DNA of 64,000 bases from Bacteroidaceae bacterium (GTDB lineage Bacteria; Bacteroidota; Bacteroidia; Bacteroidales; Bacteroidaceae), in the NCBI GenBank assembly GCA_017645305.1, contig JAGCPD010000010.1, positions 62,001 to 126,000 of the forward strand, read 5' to 3'. This document shows, piece by piece, positions 1-7,977 of this stretch (the stretch's first letter is position 1; every line of letters begins with the position of its first letter). The notes under the pieces are model-generated. The model made no database searches and was not told the DNA's origin. It worked only from the letters and a program-made list of their open reading frames with translations. The position numbers and the translations under genes are program-made.

Positions 1-283
1 CAGTCATATAAGGTGTTACATCAAAGCCAGACGTGCCGCAGTTGCTTACATAATTAAGTAGTTGTACCGTCAGGACATTGCCATCTTTGGTCAGAATAAT
101 CGTTCGGGGAGTCTCGTTCTCTTCGTACCCATCATTTATTTGCTTTAGCCCGTTCCTGCTGGCTTTTACCTCTCGCAGGCACCCGCTACTCTGAATATCA
201 GACAACGTCAGCTCTTGGGCATTAACACCAAACTGTGCTCTTATTAGGAACAGAAACAGCAAAAGGAATAGATTTCTTTTCAT
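1..283 (-). CDS. Exported protein of unknown function, N-terminal part (runs off the window)
   Basis: The minus-strand frame starts at an ATG (281-283) and stays open to base 1, giving the first 94 residues. The product begins with a clear signal peptide: MKRN, then a long Leu/Phe stretch ending near NAQ. The mature part holds two cysteines (SSGC and SNCGTSG) about 55 residues apart. I do not recognise the family. It lies downstream of two lipoprotein genes in the same orientation, 121 bp away, and may belong with them. The C-terminus is outside the window. Confidence 0.6.
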   Translation of the reverse strand, partial: MKRNLFLLLFLFLIRAQFGVNAQELTLSDIQSSGCLREVKASRNGLKQINDGYEENETPRTIILTKDGNVLTVQLLNYVSNCGTSGFDVTPYMT

Positions 284-404
284 AACCAATGGACTTATAT
301 TCCTTGCAAAATTACAATTATCATTTGATAATCTTATTTTCAGGAGTTCAAAACAAAATAGGTATGGCTGCTCGTCTTACTTAATCACCCATTTGACTTA
401 AGGT

Positions 405-1274
405 TTATTCCCACTCAAACTTTATTTTGCATTTTGCCTCGTACACATTTTCCAATAATCTGGGAGCGTCCATTCCTCTGCCCCTGTGTATTGCTACGGC
501 ATATTCTGTTACAAATTCACGAATCATAGGGAAGGATAAAGTCAGCGTTATGTCATCATATCTCTCCGTAGGCGTATCATTGTATTTGAATTGCAGATAA
601 TATTTGGGCTGAAGCCAAGTTCCCTTAACAAAGAACTCGTCCATATCGTAAGGTATTTTTTCTCCAAAATTATACAGCATTTTGGGATTTTCAATACCTA
701 TTGGCAAACAACTATAGCCTGCATTTTCTATAAACATGTCAAAATTTGAATAATACCTGTTTACAGAAAAATGTTTGTTCAGTTTGGTTCCGGGCTCTTC
801 CCCGAACAGCACTTTATCACAGGTGATGGACACTTCTCCGCTGACGTAGGCCGTAAGGAAAAGAGGCCACTCCATTAGGCTATTTGTTTCTTTTTGGTAT
901 TTCTTATATTCTTCTACCATGAACGATGACTTTGCCAAGCAATAATTTTTCTGCAAGTTAAGGACAGTGGCCATTTCCTCATAATCATTTGATTGGAAAG
1001 ATTTATCTATTCCGTTAAGCTCTAACTGTAGGTAAAAATCGGTATAGCTTTTTAATGTCTTTACTCTTGGATTATATTCATAATAAATCTCGCCTATGTG
1101 ATTATTATATTTTTCAATACAATAAAGGCCGATACTGGTTATTGAGCCTCCATCCTCAATAGTTCCCCAAGATTCCGACGGGTCTGGACCAGGATAGTCT
1201 GGGGCATCATTCCGGCAAGACAACAAACACAGGGCAGAAAATACACACAATAGAATAGAATTATACTGTTTCAT
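405..1274 (-). CDS. Surface lipoprotein of unknown function (possibly DUF5034-like)
   Basis: This is a 289-residue lipoprotein. I chose the internal ATG at 1272-1274 because it gives a compact SPII signal (MKQYN, hydrophobic core, lipobox LLSC followed by RND). The longer frame to 1316 adds 14 polar residues that would spoil the signal. The mature protein has no cysteine pairs or catalytic motif that I recognise and is rich in aromatic and charged residues, as in Bacteroidales DUF5034-type lipoproteins; that family match is a guess. It starts 19 bp after the LRR lipoprotein gene and is probably co-transcribed with it. Function unknown. Confidence 0.65.
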   Translation of the reverse strand: MKQYNSILLCVFSALCLLSCRNDAPDYPGPDPSESWGTIEDGGSITSIGLYCIEKYNNHIGEIYYEYNPRVKTLKSYTDFYLQLELNGIDKSFQSNDYEEMATVLNLQKNYCLAKSSFMVEEYKKYQKETNSLMEWPLFLTAYVSGEVSITCDKVLFGEEPGTKLNKHFSVNRYYSNFDMFIENAGYSCLPIGIENPKMLYNFGEKIPYDMDEFFVKGTWLQPKYYLQFKYNDTPTERYDDITLTLSFPMIREFVTEYAVAIHRGRGMDAPRLLENVYEAKCKIKFEWE

Positions 1275-1293
1275 ATGTTTTATTTTTGAGGTG

Positions 1294-2628
1294 TTACATA
1301 TTGGTATTATCTTCAAGGATGATTTCCATCTTCTCTGTTATACTTTTTGTGGGACTTTGAGTGTATGGATCGTCCCAACAGACTATCAAGCAGGCTCTTA
1401 AGGCACCAACAATAGCCTGTCTCTGGGTTTCGTTATCAATCAGACAGTCAGGTGTGGAATCTATAATGTCAATATAGAAACCTTCCTGACAGTTCATTTC
1501 TTCACGATAGTATGTGCCAATGAAGGAAATCCTTCCAATGGAAACGGAATCCCGGCTTAAACCGTCCAGCTCCATAGTACTTACATCAATACCAAAATCC
1601 TCTTTTGGCACAATAATGTAAGGTGTTCGGGCTTTGGGCTGAAGTTCTTCTGCAAAAATAGCTCTGCCATTCTCGCATCTGTCAAGCCTATAATACCGTC
1701 CCTTGTCGGCATCAGGTGTTGTTGGCAGAATAATGGTAGCCATCTGTCCTTTGGCAAAGGATACACTTTCTGAACGAGTACTACCAGGATAGGGTGTCCA
1801 TTCTGCACCGCCACTCCATTTAGCTATCCAACCTTTAGCTTTTGCAGCTTCCACCTGTTCGGCTGTCATAACATTTTGCTCTACATCCGAGCGGCAGAAG
1901 ATGTCCAACTCTCCACTTGTTACAGCAGGAAGACTCTTTACCAGGGCATCCATCCCGGCACCACTAATCTGGTTCTCGTAGCAACTAAGGGATTTTAGTT
2001 TTGTGTTCTTGGAAACATTCAGTGTAGTCAGTTTACATTTATGGATGTTTATGATTTCAAGCATAATGTTATATGACAGGTCAATGCTTGTAATAGGACA
2101 GCTGCAACAGTTCAGGTATATCAGCGCGGTGTTTTTGGAAAGATTAATTGAGGTGAGATTATTACGCGTACATTCCAGATTTGTCAAAGCAGGATTGTTT
2201 GTCAGGTCCAGAGAGGTTAGTTTGTTGTTAAAGCACCATAAACCTTCAAGCTTGGTATTTTTTGAAAGGTTAATTGAGGTAAGATTATTGTGTGAACAAG
2301 AAAGCCCTGTCAGATTTACGTTGCATGAGAGGTCAAGCGTGGACAGATTATTATTCGCGCAATTCAAGTATGTCAGGGCAGTAAAGTACTCTATACCCTT
2401 CAGGCTCTGAATAGACAAGAGTGGTATTTGCAGTTTTTTTATTTCGGTCATTTCTGCATTAGTCAGAATGCCGTCTTTTCCGTAATCGCGGCCAAGAACC
2501 CAATTGCGAAAGTTAGCATCGGGAAAAGTCGTTTCATCAATCTTACAAATTTCCACTTCAGGATCATCAGATGTGCAGCTGCACAAGACAGCGAAACATA
2601 GAATAAATAACTTAATGGCCCTACACAT
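1294..2628 (-). CDS. Leucine-rich-repeat surface lipoprotein
   Basis: The protein has 444 residues from the ATG at 2626-2628. That start gives an SPII signal (MCRAIKLF, lipobox AVLCSC); the longer frame to 2670 does not. After the lipobox comes a short segment with an EF-hand-like DYGKDGILTNAEM. About seven 21-residue leucine-rich repeats follow (pattern LTxLxCxxNNLTSINLSKNT), typical of Bacteroidales internalin-like cell-surface proteins. The last ~170 residues form a beta-rich domain without repeats. LRRs of this kind usually bind protein or glycan ligands outside the cell; the ligand here is unknown. It is transcribed away from the TPR/HTH regulator at 2924, and the shared upstream region holds an 18-bp inverted repeat. 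Confidence 0.85.
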   Translation of the reverse strand: MCRAIKLFILCFAVLCSCTSDDPEVEICKIDETTFPDANFRNWVLGRDYGKDGILTNAEMTEIKKLQIPLLSIQSLKGIEYFTALTYLNCANNNLSTLDLSCNVNLTGLSCSHNNLTSINLSKNTKLEGLWCFNNKLTSLDLTNNPALTNLECTRNNLTSINLSKNTALIYLNCCSCPITSIDLSYNIMLEIINIHKCKLTTLNVSKNTKLKSLSCYENQISGAGMDALVKSLPAVTSGELDIFCRSDVEQNVMTAEQVEAAKAKGWIAKWSGGAEWTPYPGSTRSESVSFAKGQMATIILPTTPDADKGRYYRLDRCENGRAIFAEELQPKARTPYIIVPKEDFGIDVSTMELDGLSRDSVSIGRISFIGTYYREEMNCQEGFYIDIIDSTPDCLIDNETQRQAIVGALRACLIVCWDDPYTQSPTKSITEKMEIILEDNTNM

Positions 2629-2706
2629 AATTTTTAATATTTTTTGCGTTATTTCGAGTTTCTGCTGCAAAATTATGGGGTTTCAAAATAGCCGCAAAAA
2701 AATTCC

Positions 2707-2844
2707 ACTCCCAAGTAGTCCCAACTTATTGGTAAAAAATGTTAAAATGCCGCAGGTTTGCTTGTAGGTGACTGTAAATCAATCGTTTACATACAAAACG
2801 CACGTTTTTTATGTTATATAGCACTTTTGGGAGTACTTGGGAGT
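2707..2844. promoter_or_regulatory. Divergent promoter region framed by an 18-bp inverted repeat
   Basis: ACTCCCAAGTAGTCCCAA (2707-2724) and TTGGGAGTACTTGGGAGT (2827-2844) are reverse complements at 17 of 18 positions, with 102 bp between them. Each arm is itself a doubled TCCCAA word. Between the arms lie two further palindromes: TGTAAA-N7-TTTACA (2773-2791) and AAAACGCACGTTTT (2795-2808). The region separates the LRR lipoprotein gene from the divergent regulator gene, which suggests operators; the binding protein is unknown. Confidence 0.55.
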
Positions 2845-2875
2845 AAATTTGCTTGTTTGATTTGCAGAAAACATC

Positions 2876-2883
2876 TATTTTTG
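2876..2883 (+). promoter_or_regulatory. Probable -7 box of the TPR/HTH regulator gene
   Basis: TATTTTTG fits the Bacteroidetes -7 consensus TAnnTTTG and lies 40 bp before the ATG at 2924. A TTTG at 2856-2859 is somewhat closer than the usual -33 spacing. The right arm of the inverted repeat (2827-2844) lies just upstream, where an operator would act. Confidence 0.5.
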
Positions 2884-2923
2884 CACCGAAAACAGTTTAA
2901 GTAGCCCTATTATACGTAGAATT

Positions 2924-4654
2924 ATGAGGAAAAAGCAGTTTTTATTCATGGCTTGCTGTATGCTGACCTTGCTTTCTTCTTGCCTGAAGCAACACAAGGA
3001 AGAAACTTTGTCGGAACGCATTGACGAGATCTGGCAGGAATGCGAGTCCTCTGTTCCTGAGGCCGAGATGAGGACAGAGACAATGAAGGACTTTGTGCTG
3101 AAGTCTTCAGAATACGTCAGACAAAAGTATAATCTGCTGAACATCCGCATTCGCGACAAAAAGAATATCGTTCCGTCCTGCCCTGATTCCGCCTTGAAAA
3201 TAATGGCCTATTTTGAAAAGCGAGGAAATCTTGTTGACAAGGAACGTGCCTATTACTATATGGGAAGTGCCTATCGCGACCTGAAAGACTACCCAAGGGC
3301 TGTGAAATTCTTTCTGAAAGCGGTGGAAAGCGCTGAGAAATGCCAAAGCGCCGACACCCTGATATGGCAAAACACACTTTCTCAGTTGAGCAATCTTTAT
3401 ATGTTGCAACTCAATTATGAGGAAGAGCTGAATGCAGCGCTGCAAGTGGTAGAGTTGGCCAGACAAACAGGCAATAAACTGGGATGGCATTTAATAGACG
3501 TTGCCACAGCCTATAACCATCTGAACGACACTACCCATTGCCTACAGTACTGCGACCAGGCTTACACCGTTTACCAGCAGGAGAAGTTCCCTCCAAAATA
3601 TGCCGGAAGCTATGCTTATATGTTGGCCATATACTCGAAATACAAACATTATGAAAAGGTTGAGGAACTGCTACAGTACTTGCTGAAAGTCCCGGAACAC
3701 CTTCGGCCCAATAATTATGAGTTGTGTCTGGCTAAATACCATGAGAATGCCAACAGGACGGATTCGGCGATAATTCATTATAGAATCTGCTACGACCACA
3801 TAAATAATGTGTCAGGGAGATATGAGGCTTCTGCCGGCTTGCAACGGTGCTACTTGCAGAAGGGAGATTTTAGAGAAGCAGCTCTGTGGGGAAGCCGACT
3901 ATATGAAACCAACGACTCCATCATCGCCCAGCGAGCATTTGAACAGACAGAAAGAGCCAAAGATGCGTTCCACTACTATCGCGACAAAGAAAAAGAACAG
4001 ACCATCATACAGCGCGACGAAAACATTATCTTTATTGCTACAGTAACATGTCTGACCTTTCTGTGCGTAGTTTTAGGATTGGCGGCATTCTATAACTTCA
4101 GGAGGAAGAAATACATGGAGGAAATCATTGGGAAGGAGCAGATGCTGAAATCTGTTAAGGACGAAATCCTCCGTCGCCAGAATCAGTTGAAGACAAAGCA
4201 GAATGAGATAGAACAATTGGGGACTCAACTGAATGAAGCGGAACAGACAATATTTACATCCAAAATCCAATTGGAGAATACCATGAAGGATCTGGAGCAA
4301 AGGACAATGATAAACAGGGAGCTGACACGCATCGCCCTTATGAACAACGCAACCACCAAGGCAGAGGACGTTATAGCGTACTTCCGAAAGGTTGCTGCAG
4401 GAAAAATGACCCTAAACGAAAATGCCTGGGTGGATCTGATAGCTGCCGTTGAAACCCTGTATCCTGGATTCCAGGAAAGGGTTCAAGGACGGTTGAAGAG
4501 ACAAATGCGCGAACCGTTACTCCATACCATATACCTGCTGAAGATAGGTCTGAAACCTGTGCAGATAACCAAGGTGATGAACGCGAAAATACAAACGGTT
4601 TGGAACCGTGTAAAGCGTGCAGAGGAAATCTGCGGCGACTTGCTGAGTATCTAA
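2924..4654 (+). CDS. Membrane-anchored TPR protein with C-terminal HTH-like domain (probable regulator)
   Basis: 576 residues. A hydrophobic N-terminus with LLSSC near residue 20 looks like a lipoprotein or signal peptide. Residues ~90-340 are TPR-like helical repeats (for example KERAYYYMGSAYRDLKDYPRA). One membrane segment lies at ~365-388 (IIFIATVTCLTFLCVVLGLA), then a coiled coil at ~395-460. The last ~110 residues are basic and helical and end in an HTH-like stretch (LKPVQITKVMNAKIQTVWNR). This layout (periplasmic TPR sensor, one TM, cytoplasmic coiled coil, DNA-binding-like tail) is widespread in Bacteroidales signalling proteins. It is divergent from the lipoprotein genes and probably controls them through the shared palindromes; that link is inference. 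Confidence 0.75.
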   Translation: MRKKQFLFMACCMLTLLSSCLKQHKEETLSERIDEIWQECESSVPEAEMRTETMKDFVLKSSEYVRQKYNLLNIRIRDKKNIVPSCPDSALKIMAYFEKRGNLVDKERAYYYMGSAYRDLKDYPRAVKFFLKAVESAEKCQSADTLIWQNTLSQLSNLYMLQLNYEEELNAALQVVELARQTGNKLGWHLIDVATAYNHLNDTTHCLQYCDQAYTVYQQEKFPPKYAGSYAYMLAIYSKYKHYEKVEELLQYLLKVPEHLRPNNYELCLAKYHENANRTDSAIIHYRICYDHINNVSGRYEASAGLQRCYLQKGDFREAALWGSRLYETNDSIIAQRAFEQTERAKDAFHYYRDKEKEQTIIQRDENIIFIATVTCLTFLCVVLGLAAFYNFRRKKYMEEIIGKEQMLKSVKDEILRRQNQLKTKQNEIEQLGTQLNEAEQTIFTSKIQLENTMKDLEQRTMINRELTRIALMNNATTKAEDVIAYFRKVAAGKMTLNENAWVDLIAAVETLYPGFQERVQGRLKRQMREPLLHTIYLLKIGLKPVQITKVMNAKIQTVWNRVKRAEEICGDLLSI

Positions 4655-4675
4655 TGCATCCTACGGAAAGAGGTG

Positions 4676-6097
4676 CTAATCAAACAGGCATTGTAGGACG
4701 GTCTGCATCAATTCCTTACGTATCCCGGCATCTGTTACGGCCTCAAAAGGAATGCCCATCACAAAGGTGCCGTACTTCCGACCCCTATAGCCAACGGCAG
4801 CACTTAGATTGTTCTGTGCATAGCGGAAGACGGTATGAGCCTCGGCACAAGCGGGTTCTATGGCATCAGGAGACTCCACAATATAACACTGGGCATTGAG
4901 GGTATCTGAGTAAAGAAAGTTCCCCCCAGCCTTTCCAAACGCTGAACGGACTTGCTTAATCCCTCCGCTTCTTGCCGCCTGATTAGCCCGCCACTTGAAC
5001 TTAAGCACATCCTGAGCAAACTTTTTGTCATCGTCGGAAGGTAGAACCAGCGGGTTGTCCCAGAGATCAGTACCGACATAGGCTCCACTCACAAAGAAAC
5101 GGCCTCCGCACTGCTGCAGGTATTGCGTGATATGTAGTTGCATGGCAGGAGTAAATGTTTTGAACATTAAGCGTTGAACATTGAACCAACAGTTCCCATT
5201 TTCGTTTTGGTTTTGGTTTTCGTTTTTACCATTACCTATTTTGGTCTGACATTGCTTACCCAGTATCAGATCTACCATCGGGAAATCAGAAAGAACAACT
5301 TGGCCTGCCTCTACCGACTCATTGCTGCACGACGTAAAGCTGCATCCCAAAGCCATCAGTGCCTGACCGTGAATATACGGATAATCGAACGTATTACCGG
5401 CTATTACACGGTCTTCCTGGTCGCTATAGCTGTCACCAAACCCGGAGGCGTCATCGTCCATCCATGGAATAGACCGGCGAAACTCCTTCATCCGACCAAC
5501 ATAACTGATGTCGCGCAGATATGGAACGCCATGGTCGTAATCGTCACGGAAACCTGCCAACTGCATACCGTTATCCAGAGTATAGTCAAAATCAGCCGGA
5601 GCACTTACACGGTCGAAACCATTGATTACCAATACCGTACCCACATCCTTCCTTGGCTCAGACGGCAACCCTGCAGACAGGATTTCGCTGTCGAAACTGC
5701 AGCCGCCGTCATTCACGGCAGAAACCTTCCAACTATATATGTGCCCCGCCTGTAACGCTGTGGTGTATGAAGGTGCATTTACCAACTGACCATTGTCCCA
5801 ACCGCCCTCATCCATGCGGGTATAAACCATATAGGAATGGGGTGTTGCCGTTGGTTCCAGAGGGTCTGAGACAGGCTGCCACTCAAGGGTTGCCAAATTA
5901 CCTTGTGAAAGGCTGACACGCATGTGACTGACGGGCAAAGGCTGCACGACATAATCCGTGCCTCGCTGACTACACAGAAACTTCAACATTCCTTTGTAGA
6001 TGGCACGTGAAGCTATGAAGCGGAAACGCGGGTCAAGGCCATAGCGCATGTCAGAAAAATTCTGATGCGACAACAACTCCAGCAGAATAGCGGGCAC
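4676..6097 (-). CDS. C-terminal fragment of the broken amidase/golvesin-domain protein
   Basis: 473 codons if the GTG at 6095-6097 were used as a start. It begins inside the conserved EARVPEVPAILLELLSHQ block, has no signal peptide, and carries the remaining catalytic-side segment, a fibronectin-III-like module (~70-140) and a beta-rich C-terminal domain. A low-complexity stretch (KNENQNQNENGN, then WFNVQRLMFKTF) coincides with repeat-like DNA at 5160-5230 and looks like an insertion. It is best read as the 3' half of the pseudogene rather than an independent gene. Confidence 0.5.
   Translation of the reverse strand: MPAILLELLSHQNFSDMRYGLDPRFRFIASRAIYKGMLKFLCSQRGTDYVVQPLPVSHMRVSLSQGNLATLEWQPVSDPLEPTATPHSYMVYTRMDEGGWDNGQLVNAPSYTTALQAGHIYSWKVSAVNDGGCSFDSEILSAGLPSEPRKDVGTVLVINGFDRVSAPADFDYTLDNGMQLAGFRDDYDHGVPYLRDISYVGRMKEFRRSIPWMDDDASGFGDSYSDQEDRVIAGNTFDYPYIHGQALMALGCSFTSCSNESVEAGQVVLSDFPMVDLILGKQCQTKIGNGKNENQNQNENGNCWFNVQRLMFKTFTPAMQLHITQYLQQCGGRFFVSGAYVGTDLWDNPLVLPSDDDKKFAQDVLKFKWRANQAARSGGIKQVRSAFGKAGGNFLYSDTLNAQCYIVESPDAIEPACAEAHTVFRYAQNNLSAAVGYRGRKYGTFVMGIPFEAVTDAGIRKELMQTVLQCLFD
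5160..5187 (-). repeat. Heptamer-type array inside a coding region
   Basis: On the plus strand the words TGAACAT, TAAGCGT, TGAACAT and TGAACCA follow each other at a 7-bp period. This is the same TTGAACA-type word that forms intergenic arrays at 11.28, 13.53, 23.5 and 47.6 kb. The neighbouring 5200-5227 is a run of GTTTTG-like words. Together they encode the low-complexity, Asn-rich insert of the broken amidase gene. Confidence 0.55.
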
Positions 6098-6130
6098 CTC
6101 GGGTACACGAGCCTCGGCGTAAGAAGAGTT

Positions 6131-7696
6131 TCACTTTCCCCTTCTGCTCCATTCCGAAGCGCAAAGCGTCCTTACATCATTCACTATCTGTGTCTGAACC
6201 AAATCTGCCAACTCGGCTGCCAGGTACCTTGAAGCTCCATTTACATAAGTATCCCTGCCCTCCACTATTGTTTTGTAAATCAGAAGGGTGCCTATAATGT
6301 CATCGTTTTTGGTAAGACCGGCATCCGAATGAAACGCCATACTAAGGTCTATGGGAACATTCAAGCCTTTACGCTTAGGCAGTGCTGCAGAACCGCCTGC
6401 CATCCAGTTGACCCAACGGGGACGGCTCACATAATCGTCCGTATAGTCGTCTTCGCCGTGTTTCATGCTATAAACGCTGTCCGGAGCTCCTGCCCATTGC
6501 AGCCAGTAGCGGGCACCCTCGGTAAAACGGGGATAGCCGCTGAGGAGACCTGCACGTTCAATATTGCCCATTCCACCGCCAATTTTCACTGCATCGGCCG
6601 TTACCGTCTGCCCGGCTTTCTGGGACAGGTTGCTCAGCGTTACCCTTGCCGTTTGTCCCTCCTCGAACAGGAAGGTACCCAGATAGACCCATGTACCGCC
6701 CATCATCTGCTGGTTGATGCGGAAGTGCGTCTCGCCTCCTGCATGATGGACGGTATAGAGAGCATCCTTGCTGCTGTTCCTGACCGTCTTATACGAAACA
6801 TATACGGCATATTCGCCCCGCTCCCTGATAACGGTCTGCCACTCTGCCCGGCTCTCCGCACCTTTCACCTGGGTTTCTGCCTGCCGGAAGGTACCGTCGA
6901 GGAAGGGATTCTGGAAGTCCCGGTAAATGGCCTGCTTATGTGCAAAGCCTTTTCCTGAGCCTGTCCCCCATGCTTTCAGGCCTGCGGTCTCTGTATATCC
7001 CGCATCAGCGTCGTTATCCAAGATATACTCCTGCCTGTTGGTGTCACGCTCGCGAGGCAACAGCACGTTGGCACCCGCATTCTCCAACATAGGCACCAGG
7101 AACGGAAGCACATAACTCTGCGTATAAAGGTCTTCGACGGTCTGCATCAGGCGGCCCCGCTGCCACTCCCAACGGTCCAGCTTCTGCTCGTAGTACCAGC
7201 CGTGACTTTGCCAGAGGGCAATATGCCTGTCTTGCATTCCTGCCTTTATACTGTAGGAGCGGTCTGCACACTTCTTTAGCGGCACATCCACCTGCGGAGC
7301 CCACCTAAGCGCCTTGTCCTTGCCCGTCCTGAAGTAGGCCGGCACATGCTGTTCTATGGGCCTGCCGTCGGCCCAAATCTGAATTCTGTATTTCTGATAA
7401 GCGGCAGGGAGTTCCTGCTTCAGGGCGGTATAGATTTGCTGTACGTTCTCCTCCCTGTACGAGAGGTAGGCTGCATTATCGTTGCAGAAAATGCGCATTG
7501 CCTTTCCCTTGATGCCGACCGAATCCGCCCTGGGTTCCCCTATCCGCAGACACTGCCTTTCCTTCTCGGCTTTCAGCAGAGCCGAAACCACATCTTTTAT
7601 CTCATTATACGCATCTTGTGCCCAAGTGTTTCCCGAACAGCAAAACAAAAAGGGCAAAACTGCAATGAAAAGCTTATTCTTCATGTTTCCATTCAT
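6131..7696 (-). CDS. N-terminal fragment of the broken amidase/golvesin-domain protein
   Basis: 521 codons. The signal peptide is MKNKLFIAVLPFLFCCSGNTWAQ when counted from the second ATG (7684); the first ATG is at 7696. Residues ~100-235 carry the first half of an Amidase_3-like fold. A golvesin C-terminal-like domain lies at ~240-395, and the HSDAG metal-site segment at ~470. The fragment ends at the premature TGA, before the conserved catalytic-side LLELLSHQ segment, so this piece alone should not be an active amidase even if exported. It is described together with the pseudogene. Confidence 0.6.
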   Translation of the reverse strand: MNGNMKNKLFIAVLPFLFCCSGNTWAQDAYNEIKDVVSALLKAEKERQCLRIGEPRADSVGIKGKAMRIFCNDNAAYLSYREENVQQIYTALKQELPAAYQKYRIQIWADGRPIEQHVPAYFRTGKDKALRWAPQVDVPLKKCADRSYSIKAGMQDRHIALWQSHGWYYEQKLDRWEWQRGRLMQTVEDLYTQSYVLPFLVPMLENAGANVLLPRERDTNRQEYILDNDADAGYTETAGLKAWGTGSGKGFAHKQAIYRDFQNPFLDGTFRQAETQVKGAESRAEWQTVIRERGEYAVYVSYKTVRNSSKDALYTVHHAGGETHFRINQQMMGGTWVYLGTFLFEEGQTARVTLSNLSQKAGQTVTADAVKIGGGMGNIERAGLLSGYPRFTEGARYWLQWAGAPDSVYSMKHGEDDYTDDYVSRPRWVNWMAGGSAALPKRKGLNVPIDLSMAFHSDAGLTKNDDIIGTLLIYKTIVEGRDTYVNGASRYLAAELADLVQTQIVNDVRTLCASEWSRRGK

Positions 7697-7916
7697 TCTT
7701 TTTTAACAAAGCAAGGGGGCTTCGCAGCTCCCTTTACTCCCTTTTTTAAAACTAAACCTTAACTATGAAAAAATCTAATGTTGGTGCAAAAATCGCAATT
7801 ATTGGCCAAACAGCCAAAAGACGCAATGTGGAAAACGGCCCGATTCACACTTTTTAACTTAATTACAGTTCCCTGAGAGGCTTTTCTAAAGAAAAGATGT
7901 GAATTTGTTAATGGGC

Positions 7917-7950
7917 AATTGCCAATTATCAATTAAAAGTATTATCTTTG
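7917..7950 (+). promoter_or_regulatory. miaB promoter next to a heptamer array
   Basis: TATCTTTG at 7943-7950 is a canonical -7 box, 28 bp before the miaB ATG at 7978. Immediately upstream, AATTGCC, AATTATC and AATTAAA (7917-7937) form a 7-bp-period array occupying the place where a -33 element should lie. The rest of the 281-bp gap back to 7697 shows only a short hairpin (AAGGGGGCT / AGCTCCCTT, near 7711-7732) and no gene. Confidence 0.65.
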
Positions 7951-7977
7951 CAGCGCAAAACGCGCTTTCAAGCTTAA

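Larger units (their letters stand above)
4676..7696 (-). pseudogene. Amidase_3/golvesin-domain cell-wall or xanthan-lyase-like protein, split by an in-frame TGA
   Basis: Two long reading pieces (6131-7696 and 4676-6097) lie in the same frame and are separated by a single TGA at 6131-6133 plus 11 sense codons. Read through the stop, the sequence is SRRGK-stop-NSSYAEARVPEVPAILLELLSHQ, which continues the conserved block without a gap. In intact Bacteroidales relatives I expect Trp at that position (TGG), so one G-to-A change explains the break. The full product would be about 1,006 residues: signal peptide, Amidase_3-like N-terminal part (SHGWYYE, FHSDAG), golvesin C-like beta domain inserted in it, the rest of the amidase core (LLELLSHQNF), a fibronectin-III-like module, and a beta-rich tail. 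Other genes here stop at TGA, so recoding is unlikely; a sequencing error remains possible. Confidence 0.7.

Noticed and set aside
5174..5755. 193-codon plus-strand frame with a hydrophobic start (IFVLVLVFVFTITY)
   Set aside because: The apparent membrane segment is the complement of the GTTTTG-type repeat and Asn-rich insert in the amidase gene.
6131..6133. TGA recoded as Trp or selenocysteine
   Set aside because: Other genes here end in TGA (for example uppP and nadB), there is no SECIS-like hairpin that I can see after the stop, and the expected residue is Trp, so a nonsense mutation or error is simpler.
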